5,064 bases of DNA, from the NCBI GenBank assembly GCA_900550955.1, contig URUF01000091.1, positions 1 through 5,064 on the forward strand, in the 5' to 3' direction. The DNA comes from an uncultured Eubacteriales bacterium. GTDB taxonomy: Bacteria; Bacillota; Clostridia; Christensenellales; Aristaeellaceae. A program made the position numbers and the translations under genes. Every line of letters begins with the position of its first letter. The first letter of the stretch is position 1. Below the pieces are notes generated by a model, which had not been told where the DNA came from, made no database searches, and saw only the letters and a program-made list of their open reading frames with translations. Shown one piece after another: positions 1 through 4,586 of the stretch.

Positions 1-20
1 CGAACGGCGCAATCCTCGGC

Positions 21-49
21 GGAAAAGATCGCCGCAGGCGAGCTTTTTC
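21..49. terminator. Imperfect hairpin, probable bidirectional intrinsic terminator
   Basis: A stem pairs 21-33 with 37-49 around a GCA loop. The GC core is TCGCC/GGCGA, followed by one A.G mismatch and then an A-run (23-26) opposite a T-run (44-48). Having A's on one side and T's on the other makes it usable in either direction. Read on the minus strand it is the second hairpin after the anti-sigma gene. Read on the plus strand it could end a gene lying to the left of the window. No gene could be supported in 1-117. Function is inferred from structure only. Confidence 0.45.
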
Positions 50-60
50 GACGGCTTGAG

Positions 61-97
61 CGCCCCGCAGCCGGAAGCGTGCTTCCGTTGCGGGGCG
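61..97. terminator. GC-rich hairpin after the sigma/anti-sigma operon
   Basis: A long inverted repeat: 61-69 (CGCCCCGCA) pairs exactly with 89-97 (TGCGGGGCG), and inside it 72-78 pairs with 81-87 around a two-base loop. A small internal asymmetry (70-71 against 88) separates the two helices. It starts 20 bases past the anti-sigma stop codon, where a terminator is expected. On the minus strand no T-run follows directly. On the plus strand a T-run (111-115) lies 13 bases further on. It may therefore work together with the hairpin at 21-49 rather than alone. Confidence 0.5.
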
Positions 98-117
98 CGG
101 GGCATATGCGTTTTTCC

Positions 118-1326
118 TTACCTTACCCGGATGGCATAGGTCATATCCGCCTGGCCATCCGTCACGGGGGCCAGCCACAATTCAGCGGGCATGTCCTCTA
201 TGTAGGGGTAGATGAACTCGGCCCATTTGTTTCCATATCCGTTGTCGCCATATACGCCGGGGAACAGCTCGCGGCCCTGGCCGTCCACCAGGCTCAAGCT
301 AAGCAGGTAGTCGCCAAACACGTGCCCGCCGTCGTAGGGGAAGAGGAGCCTTCCCTCCTCGTCGCAGTAGCCCTCGCCGTTTTCGGCGATGAAGGCCGCC
401 ATCGCGTCCGGGTTTACCTCAAGCCCCAGCGTAATGTAGGTAAGCAGCGGGGAGAAGGCAACCTCCGTCACCTTGGCGGTTACCTCTGGGGTGACGGTTT
501 CCACATTGGGGTGTTCCGTGATAACCTGGCCCTGAATGGCGTCCACATTCATTGTGAAGGTGACCACGCCATCCTCGGGCAGCTTGAGTGCGCCGTTCTC
601 ATCGTACTTTTCAGGATGGTTCTGGAAGGAGAAGTCCTGCAAAGCCTGCTTTCTGCCAATGGGCAGGGATATCTCCACCTCGCCGTTCAGGAACAGCCCT
701 ACGTTGTCCAGCCGCCAGGATTCGTAAACCTCCATCTCGCCCGGGGCGGACGTGGCGTTGTACGACGTGGTGGAGTTGTTTGGCATATCAATGGCGCTGC
801 CGTTAAACCACAAATGGTCAATCCACCAGCCCACGCCGTGCGCGTCCAGCCTTTCAAAGGCTTCCTCGGGCACGTTGTCTATGCCTCCCTCCCCGCCAAG
901 CTCGCCCAGCGGCACGTCCACATCCAGCATGCGGTAGGAATACAGCAGGTAGAGGGTGCGGCCGTCGTAGCCGCCCTCCTTCACGGTAATTTCCACATTG
1001 TTCACGGTTTCCTGATGCAGGTTGGACTTCATCACCTGGCCGGCGTTCTTGGGCGCGCCGGAGCTGAAGAAGGGCCATATCAGGTCAAAGACCTGCCAGT
1101 GGTACGCGGCCACGGCCGCCGTTGCCACAAGCAGCGCGATCAGGGCCGCCAGCACAAGCGTGCGGCGGGTCAGGCGCAGGGCGCGCGCGGGCCGCTCGCC
1201 ACGGGCCTGTTCCATGCGCTCCTGGGCCACAATGCCGTCCAGGGTTTGGGTCATGGCGCGGTGAAACGCCTCGGGCAACTCCTGGGTATGCGCGGCGAAA
1301 AGCGCTTGCAATTTCTGCTCGTTCAT
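118..1326 (-). CDS. Putative membrane-anchored anti-sigma factor (DUF4179-like)
   Basis: A 402-residue protein likely to hold the neighbouring ECF sigma factor inactive at the membrane until a signal arrives. The layout is a charged cytoplasmic N-terminus (about residues 1-55, ending RLTRR), one transmembrane helix (about 56-75, TLVLAALIALLVATAAVAAY), then a large extracytoplasmic part rich in beta-type segments. The stretch after the membrane helix (VNNVEITVKEGGYDGRTLYLLYSY) resembles the DUF4179 domain found in Firmicutes proteins encoded next to sigma factors. There is no HXXXCXXC zinc anti-sigma motif. The start was chosen because this ATG overlaps the sigma gene's TGA as ATGA, with a GGGAGGGACAGG ribosome site just upstream; an in-frame ATG five codons earlier is less likely. 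Translation is probably coupled to the sigma gene. The signal sensed is unknown. The anti-sigma role is inferred from gene order and topology, not from a sequence match to a characterised protein. Confidence 0.8.
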   Translation of the reverse strand: MNEQKLQALFAAHTQELPEAFHRAMTQTLDGIVAQERMEQARGERPARALRLTRRTLVLAALIALLVATAAVAAYHWQVFDLIWPFFSSGAPKNAGQVMKSNLHQETVNNVEITVKEGGYDGRTLYLLYSYRMLDVDVPLGELGGEGGIDNVPEEAFERLDAHGVGWWIDHLWFNGSAIDMPNNSTTSYNATSAPGEMEVYESWRLDNVGLFLNGEVEISLPIGRKQALQDFSFQNHPEKYDENGALKLPEDGVVTFTMNVDAIQGQVITEHPNVETVTPEVTAKVTEVAFSPLLTYITLGLEVNPDAMAAFIAENGEGYCDEEGRLLFPYDGGHVFGDYLLSLSLVDGQGRELFPGVYGDNGYGNKWAEFIYPYIEDMPAELWLAPVTDGQADMTYAIRVR

Positions 1327-1805
1327 TCCTGTCCCTCCCATTCCTCCTGGAGTAGAATGCTCAGTTTTTCGCGCGCGGTTTTCATGCGCGATTTCACCGT
1401 GCCCGTTGGCAGGTTTAGCACGTCCGCCATATCGGCCACGGAATAGCCCTCCATATAATGAAGAACCAGAACCACCCGCAGCTCGGGCTTGAGCATGTCG
1501 ATGGCCTCCCTAAGCGGCAAGGGGGAAGATGGGGGCTCTACGGCCGCTGCTTCGTCCTCCAGGGGCACGAAGCGCACTTTCTGCCTCCTGCGAAGCAGGT
1601 CCTTGCAGGTATTGACCAAAATTTTCATCAGCCATTGCCTGAACCTGTCCTCGTTGCGCAGCGATCCCCTCTTTTGCCAGGCGCGGGTCAACGCCTCCTG
1701 CACCGCGTCGGCGCAGTCCTCGTTATTTTGCAGCATGGAATAGCTTACATGGTACATAAGCCGCTCATGCCGCATGGCCTCGCGCTGGAATGTTACAGCA
1801 TCCAC
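1323..1805 (-). CDS. ECF-type RNA polymerase sigma factor
   Basis: A 160-residue sigma-70 family protein of the usual ECF size, with only regions 2 and 4. Region 2 covers about residues 10-75, including the DCADAVQEALTRAW helix and the FRQWLMKILVNTCKDLLRRR segment that in this family contacts core polymerase and the -10 DNA. An acidic linker follows (about 80-97), then region 4 (about 100-150) with the helix-turn-helix YSVADMADVLNLPTGTVKSR that reads the -35 element. The reading frame is open further upstream, but the start is placed at a GTG at 1805-1803. A strong AAAGGAGAG ribosome site (1811-1819) precedes it by five bases, and the family's N-terminus begins there. It is the first gene of an operon with the anti-sigma factor. 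Target genes cannot be told from this window. Confidence 0.9.
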   Translation of the reverse strand: MDAVTFQREAMRHERLMYHVSYSMLQNNEDCADAVQEALTRAWQKRGSLRNEDRFRQWLMKILVNTCKDLLRRRQKVRFVPLEDEAAAVEPPSSPLPLREAIDMLKPELRVVLVLHYMEGYSVADMADVLNLPTGTVKSRMKTAREKLSILLQEEWEGQE

Positions 1806-1858
1806 ACGATCTCTCCTTTCGCGGGGAAGGGCGGCGGCCGCCGGCCCCTTCCACGGTT

Positions 1859-1872
1859 GTTTTGCGCAAAAC
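1859..1872. repeat. 14-bp perfect palindrome in the sigma-factor leader
   Basis: GTTTTGCGCAAAAC is a perfect palindrome between the candidate promoter (1896-1924) and the sigma start codon. It would lie within the first 30 or so transcribed bases. It could be an operator for a dimeric regulator or simply chance. No binding protein can be named. Confidence 0.35.
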
Positions 1873-1895
1873 GGTTCCCCACGGGGGTTCCGCCT

Positions 1896-1924
1896 ATTAT
1901 GACGGGCAAAGCGCAAATAAGGTT
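1896..1924 (-). promoter_or_regulatory. Candidate promoter of the sigma/anti-sigma operon
   Basis: On the minus strand, CCAACC (AAC at 1924-1922) is followed after 17 bases by CGTC (1904-1901). This resembles the AAC-N16/17-CGTC layout of ECF promoters and would fit self-activation by the encoded sigma factor. The same DNA also reads as a weak housekeeping promoter, AACCTT-N17-CATAAT, with the -10 at 1901-1896. Either gives a leader of roughly 80-90 nt. The match is partial and a single site proves little. Confidence 0.35.
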
Positions 1925-1935
1925 GGCCCAAGGCA

Positions 1936-1980
1936 AAATTTCCTTTCCCTTTATTCCCGAGGGCTGCGCAAAAGGAATTT
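1936..1980 (-). repeat. Imperfect inverted repeat after the repressor gene
   Basis: AAAGGAATTT at 1971-1980 pairs with AAATTTCCTTT at 1936-1946 apart from one extra base, leaving a 24-base loop that can itself form a short CCC/GGG helix. The outer arm overlaps the repressor stop codon. On the minus strand the repeat ends in TTTT. It is AT-rich and long-looped, so it is at best a weak terminator. Read-through from the repressor gene toward the sigma operon is possible. Confidence 0.25.
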
Positions 1981-2641
1981 ATACGTGGAACTGCACCGCC
2001 ACCGCCCTGCCGATGATGGAAACGTTGCGCGTTTCCCCGCCAAAGCCTATGCGGATGGGCGCATAGCGCGGGTTTTCGGCGCGCAGCTCCACGCGGTAGC
2101 GGATGTTGCCCTCCTCGTCCAGGTCGCGCAGCTTGTACACGCGCTTAAGCGTCATTTCATCGTCCAGGGCCACGGCGGCGATCTGCCCGTCCTCCACATC
2201 CGGCTGCAAGCGAATGAACACGATATCCCCATTGTGGATGCGCGCGCCGGTCATGCTATCGCCCCGGCAGTACATGGCGCAGTCGCACGCCACGTCGCCC
2301 TCCACCTCCACCTGCTCGCAGCCGTCGCCGGGGGCGAAGATGGGCTCGCCGCAGGCGATGGCCCCAATCACCGGCACGCGGCGGCGCGCCTGAATGGGCA
2401 TAAGCCCGGCATGCGGCAGGGAAACGCCCCTTCCAGACGCGGGCTCCTCCGTCCAGCCCATCAGGTATTCCTCCGTGGTGGAAAGCGCCCGCGCGATTTG
2501 GGCCAGGTCGTCAATGGAGGGGCTGCGCTTGCCGTGCTCCCACTCCGAAATGGAGGATTTGCCAATATCCAGCCTGCGCCCCAGCTCCTCCTGCGTCATA
2601 TGCAAAAAAGTTCTGCGTTTGCGAATTCTATCGCCCAGCAT
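1979..2641 (-). CDS. LexA/CI-type self-cleaving repressor (XRE HTH + S24 peptidase)
   Basis: A 220-residue DNA-binding repressor with two domains. The N-terminal XRE helix-turn-helix covers about residues 4-62 (MTQEELGRRLDIGKSSISEW, GKRSPSIDDLAQIARAL). The C-terminal S24 peptidase domain covers about 87-220. The cleavage region VPVIGAIACGEP gives a Cys97-Gly98 bond, the pair cut in UmuD and phi80 repressor. The catalytic serine is Ser129 in GDSM and the lysine is Lys166 in MTLKRV. Such proteins bind as dimers and cut themselves when RecA filaments form during DNA damage. The ATG at 2641 was chosen because GAGGTG (2653-2648) sits six bases before it; an in-frame GTG at 2650 overlaps that ribosome site. 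The gene diverges from a Cro-like gene with two operators between them, as in temperate phages. It could be phage-derived or a domesticated chromosomal regulator. It is not a standard LexA, because the operators differ from the Gram-positive SOS box. Confidence 0.92.
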   Translation of the reverse strand: MLGDRIRKRRTFLHMTQEELGRRLDIGKSSISEWEHGKRSPSIDDLAQIARALSTTEEYLMGWTEEPASGRGVSLPHAGLMPIQARRRVPVIGAIACGEPIFAPGDGCEQVEVEGDVACDCAMYCRGDSMTGARIHNGDIVFIRLQPDVEDGQIAAVALDDEMTLKRVYKLRDLDEEGNIRYRVELRAENPRYAPIRIGFGGETRNVSIIGRAVAVQFHV

Positions 2642-2660
2642 GCCAATCACCTCAGGGCTT

Positions 2661-2688
2661 ATTATAGGGGTTTAGGCACTTTTGTCAA
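2661..2688 (-). promoter_or_regulatory. Promoter of the repressor gene (perfect hexamers)
   Basis: On the minus strand TTGACA (2688-2683) and TATAAT (2666-2661) are separated by 16 bases, both perfect sigma-A hexamers. Transcription should start near 2654, which places the GAGGTG ribosome site at the very 5' end of the message and leaves a leader of only about 13 bases. Operator 1 begins six bases upstream of the -35 box, a position that allows either activation or repression by the bound repressor. Confidence 0.8.
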
Positions 2689-2694
2689 GAAAAA

Positions 2695-2711
2695 GTTCTG
2701 AATTTCAGAAT
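2695..2711. promoter_or_regulatory. Operator 1, between the two -35 boxes
   Basis: GTTCTGAATTTCAGAAT contains the perfect 15-bp palindrome TTCTGAA-T-TTCAGAA (2696-2710). Its centre at 2703 lies almost exactly midway between the -35 boxes of the two divergent promoters (2688 and 2720). It shares its 17-bp register with operator 2. It is the likely binding site for the S24 repressor, the Cro-like protein, or both; this is inferred from position and symmetry. Confidence 0.75.
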
Positions 2712-2719
2712 TATTGGGA

Positions 2720-2748
2720 TTGACATTCCAAGATAACGGAACTATAAT
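2720..2748 (+). promoter_or_regulatory. Promoter of the cro-like operon (perfect consensus)
   Basis: TTGACA (2720-2725), a 17-base spacer, and TATAAT (2743-2748): both hexamers and the spacing are ideal for the housekeeping sigma factor. The start is expected near 2755, the first base of operator 2. A promoter this strong needs tight repression, which fits a phage-type early promoter. The leader would be about 40 nt. Confidence 0.87.
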
Positions 2749-2754
2749 CTGGTT

Positions 2755-2771
2755 GTTCTGAAATATAGAAC
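2755..2771. promoter_or_regulatory. Operator 2, at the start site of the cro-like promoter
   Basis: GTTCTGAAATATAGAAC has GTTCT/AGAAC arms and an imperfect centre. It shares GTTCTGAA with operator 1, and its centre is 60 bp away. It occupies about +1 to +17 of the forward promoter, so a bound repressor would block polymerase directly. Its left half matches operator 1 exactly and its inner right half differs, so the two sites may differ in affinity. Confidence 0.72.
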
Positions 2772-2795
2772 TTTTAAAAAAGGGGGAACAAAGCG

Positions 2796-3002
2796 ATGCA
2801 AGCTGTACCGATGTATCAACGGATCCGCGCCTATATCGAGGGGCGCGGCCTTGAGCGAACGCAGGTGGCGGCGGGCGCGGGCGTAACGGAAACCGAGCTT
2901 GCGCTGATGCTGCAGGGCAAGCGGCGCATCACCACCGCGGACTATGAACGCCTGTGCCGGGCCATGCGGGTGCGGCCGGACGCGTTTTACAGGAACGAAT
3001 GA
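2796..3002 (+). CDS. Small Cro-like XRE-family DNA-binding protein
   Basis: A 68-residue protein that is essentially one XRE/Cro helix-turn-helix domain. It has an N-terminal helix (YQRIRAYIEGRGL), then the HTH helices TQVAAGAGV and TETELALMLQGKRRI, then a helix TTADYERLCRAMRV ending in PDAFYRNE. It has no peptidase or oligomerisation domain, as expected of a Cro-type antagonist. The start ATG follows an AGGGGG ribosome site (2781-2786) by nine bases; an ATG five codons later lacks a good site. It is the first gene of a rightward unit driven by a perfect-consensus promoter, with the late-regulator-like gene 14 bases downstream. By analogy with lambda-type switches it may bind the same operators as the divergent repressor and shut down repressor synthesis, but that is inference. 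It could instead be an accessory regulator with its own targets. Confidence 0.82.
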   Translation: MQAVPMYQRIRAYIEGRGLERTQVAAGAGVTETELALMLQGKRRITTADYERLCRAMRVRPDAFYRNE

Positions 3003-3016
3003 TAAAGGAGGAGCCC

Positions 3017-3469
3017 ATGACACAGGAACGTTTGACGCAGGAAGGCATGACCCTGAAGGACGAGCTGCGCGAGGTGCGCCACGCCCACCTGCGGGCCGAG
3101 GCGCTGTGCGCCCGGGCGGAGCGCTACCGGGAAATGGCCATGCGCGCCACGGGCCGCGCGGACGCCGTGCGCACAAGCGGCACCAGCCGGCACAGCAAGG
3201 TGGAAACCTATGTATTGGAACTGATTGAGGTGCACGAGGAGCTGCAAAAGGAAATCGCCCGGCTGCGCGCGAAGGCGAGCCGGGCGGAAAAGCTGATTGC
3301 AACCCTGGAGGACGACCGCTACCGCACGGTGCTGCAATTGCGCTACCTGTGCGGGTACGACTGGCAGGACATTGCCGATAGGCTGCACTTTAGCCTGCGC
3401 TGGGTGCACAAGCTGCACGGCGAGGCGCTGCGGCTGCTGGCCCAGGGCTATACGCCGCCTAGCGCATAA
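3017..3469 (+). CDS. Phage late-regulator-like protein (DUF1492/ArpU/RinA-like, sigma region 4-type HTH)
   Basis: A 150-residue protein. The N-terminal two thirds are charged and helical: about residues 11-45, then a probable coiled coil at 62-100 (KVETYVLELIEVHEELQKEIARL and beyond). The C-terminal part (about 101-142) is a sigma region 4-like helix-turn-helix, YRTVLQLRYLCGYDWQDIADRLHFSLRWVHKLHGEALRLL. The RYLC...W..IA..L..S.R.V...HGEAL pattern is typical of small Firmicutes phage proteins in the DUF1492 group, related to the ArpU/RinA-type activators of late (packaging and lysis) genes. The start ATG follows AAAGGAGGAG closely; the frame is open upstream, but only within the cro-like gene. 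It is cotranscribed with the cro-like gene and therefore under the S24 repressor. Its last 11 bases overlap the 3' end of the convergent pseudouridine synthase gene. No phage late genes follow, so its targets must lie elsewhere, or the gene is a relic. The reading frame is intact. Confidence 0.8.
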   Translation: MTQERLTQEGMTLKDELREVRHAHLRAEALCARAERYREMAMRATGRADAVRTSGTSRHSKVETYVLELIEVHEELQKEIARLRAKASRAEKLIATLEDDRYRTVLQLRYLCGYDWQDIADRLHFSLRWVHKLHGEALRLLAQGYTPPSA

Positions 3470-4337
3470 GATCCCAAAGCGCCTGGGGCAGCGGGCTTTC
3501 GCGCTCCACCCATTCCCCCGTGACGGGATGGCGCACGCCCAGGCGCGCGCTGTGCAGCGCAAAGCGGCCCGGCAGGGCGGCAAGCTCGCCGCCATAAAGG
3601 AAATCGCCCGCCACGGGGCAGCCCAGATAGGCCATGTGCACGCGTATCTGATGGGTGCGCCCCGTGTCCAGGCGCAGGCGCACCAGCGCGCGGCCGTTTG
3701 CGCGCGCTTCCACGCGGTAACGGGTGCGCGCGGGCTTTCCATCCGGCCTAACGACGCGGCGCACGGTGGCCCCGTCCTCCTTGGCGATGGGCAGGTCGAT
3801 CACGCCCTCGTCCCGGGGCGGCGCGCCCTCCACCACGGCCAGGTATTCGCGCACAAAATCCGGCCCGTGCAAAAGCTGCTGCAACAGGTGCTGGGCATGC
3901 GCGTTTTTGGCCGCCAGCATCAGGCCGCTGGTGCCCTTGTCCAGCCGGTTTACCGGGCGGTACACAAACTGCGCCGGGCAGCCCGCCCAGGCGTACAGCG
4001 CATTTTCCAGCGTAGGGCCGCTCTGGCGGCTGGAGCAGGCCGTGGGCAGGGGCGCAGGCTTATCCACCATCCAGAACCAATCGTCCTCAAAGGGGATGGA
4101 AAGGGGCGCCGCCCAGGGCTGGGGCAGCGTGTTTTCCTTATCAGGCACAGCCAGGGCGAGCGCGTCGCCCGCGTGCACGCGCGCGTCCGCCAGCACGGGC
4201 AAGCCGTTTAAGCGCATGCTGCCGTGAAACTTGGCGCGCTTGAACTGCCCGCCGCTCATGCCAAGGCCGTGCATGGCGGCCTGGCGCACCGTGCGGCCCT
4301 CCAGCTCCGCGGGAACCACAAGGCGGTACTCGGGCAT
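3459..4337 (-). CDS. RluA-family RNA pseudouridine synthase
   Basis: A 292-residue cytoplasmic enzyme that isomerises uridine to pseudouridine in RNA, probably rRNA. An S4-like RNA-binding region covers about residues 12-65 (TVRQAAMHGLGMSGGQFKRAKFHGSMRLNG). The catalytic domain starts near 85, with the VDKP motif (91-94) and the signature RPVNRLDKGTSGLMLAAKN, where Asp133 in RLD is the catalytic residue. The conserved segment LDTGRTHQIRVHMAYLGCPV (223-242) and LHSARLGVRHPVTG (261-274) follow. Asn replaces the common His before RLD. Length is normal and the frame intact. The ATG is preceded by AAAGGAGGA (4344-4352) six bases upstream. The exact target uridine (RluA, RluC or RluD type) cannot be assigned. 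It converges with the late-regulator-like gene, sharing 11 bases, and diverges from rpsB. Confidence 0.93.
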   Translation of the reverse strand: MPEYRLVVPAELEGRTVRQAAMHGLGMSGGQFKRAKFHGSMRLNGLPVLADARVHAGDALALAVPDKENTLPQPWAAPLSIPFEDDWFWMVDKPAPLPTACSSRQSGPTLENALYAWAGCPAQFVYRPVNRLDKGTSGLMLAAKNAHAQHLLQQLLHGPDFVREYLAVVEGAPPRDEGVIDLPIAKEDGATVRRVVRPDGKPARTRYRVEARANGRALVRLRLDTGRTHQIRVHMAYLGCPVAGDFLYGGELAALPGRFALHSARLGVRHPVTGEWVERESPLPQALWDLMR

Positions 4338-4382
4338 GGGCGGTCCTCCTTTCTAAAACGGAACGCAATGAAGCATACCGCG

Positions 4383-4412
4383 AGTATAGCACGCGCGGCG
4401 GGGTTTTGCCAT
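4383..4412 (-). promoter_or_regulatory. Probable promoter of the pseudouridine synthase gene
   Basis: On the minus strand ATGGCA (4412-4407), an 18-base spacer, and TATACT (4388-4383) preceded by TGC, an extended -10. The -35 matches only four of six bases, which the extended -10 may offset. The leader would be about 40 nt. Confidence 0.55.
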
Positions 4413-4449
4413 GTCTTCAGCGAAATTGTGAAAAATCCCCTTCTAACCC

Positions 4450-4478
4450 TTGCCAACAAAAGCCGCTTGTGGTATACT
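4450..4478 (+). promoter_or_regulatory. Promoter of rpsB
   Basis: TTGCCA (4450-4455), a 17-base spacer and TATACT (4473-4478) preceded by TGG, an extended -10. Five of six bases match in each hexamer. Transcription should start near 4485 and give a leader of about 100 nt before rpsB. Confidence 0.75.
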
Positions 4479-4492
4479 GCAAGCCGATTACG

Positions 4493-4561
4493 CACCCCTG
4501 TAGACCGGGCGATTGTGCCGCGCCTGCGCGCGGTGGCCGCCCCGGGCCAACGCAGGGGGTG
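4493..4561 (+). ncRNA. Structured rpsB leader RNA, possible S2 autoregulatory element
   Basis: Three helices can be drawn. A closing stem pairs CACCCCTG (4493-4500) with CAGGGGGTG (4553-4561) with one bulged G. Inside, CCGCGC (4518-4523) pairs with GCGCGG (4528-4533) around a CTGC loop, and TGGCC (4534-4538) pairs with GGCCA (4545-4549). The two inner hairpins abut directly. The structure ends nine bases before the AGGAGGG ribosome site (4571-4577). E. coli rpsB is repressed by its own product through the leader, so a similar role is possible here, but no known family motif was recognised and GC-rich DNA folds easily. Confidence 0.4.
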
Positions 4562-4586
4562 GAAAAAACAAGGAGGGTAAACCCAA

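Noticed and set aside
3..59. Tail of a plus-strand gene ending with TGA at 57-59
   Set aside because: Only 18 codons are visible, with no recognisable residues, and they overlap the hairpin at 21-49. Intergenic DNA explains it as well.
79..1446. 455-codon open frame on the plus strand
   Set aside because: It lies antisense to the anti-sigma and sigma genes, which have recognisable domains, coupled starts and ribosome sites. Its translation has no domain and no ribosome site.
1323..1931. 202-residue version of the sigma factor starting at 1931
   Set aside because: The extra 42 residues resemble no sigma N-terminus and would be translated from the leader and its ribosome site. The GTG at 1805 has an ideal ribosome site.
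2642..2650. GTG at 2650 as start of the repressor
   Set aside because: It overlaps the GAGGTG ribosome site that serves the ATG at 2641, and only about four transcribed bases would precede it.
1790..2701. 303-codon open frame on the plus strand
   Set aside because: Antisense shadow of the S24 repressor gene in GC-rich DNA. It would also run through the divergent promoter region.
2739..2758. Possible LexA SOS box: GAAC at 2739-2742 and GTTC at 2755-2758
   Set aside because: The Gram-positive SOS box has GAAC and GTTC four bases apart; here the gap is 12. The GTTC belongs to operator 2.
2796..3469. Toxin-antitoxin pair made of the two rightward genes
   Set aside because: The first is an HTH protein, but the second has a sigma region 4-like DNA-binding end and a coiled coil rather than any toxin fold. 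The phage-regulator reading fits better.
3297..4211. 304-codon open frame on the plus strand
   Set aside because: Out-of-frame and antisense shadow of the late-regulator-like gene and the pseudouridine synthase; low-complexity Ala/Arg/Gly-rich translation.
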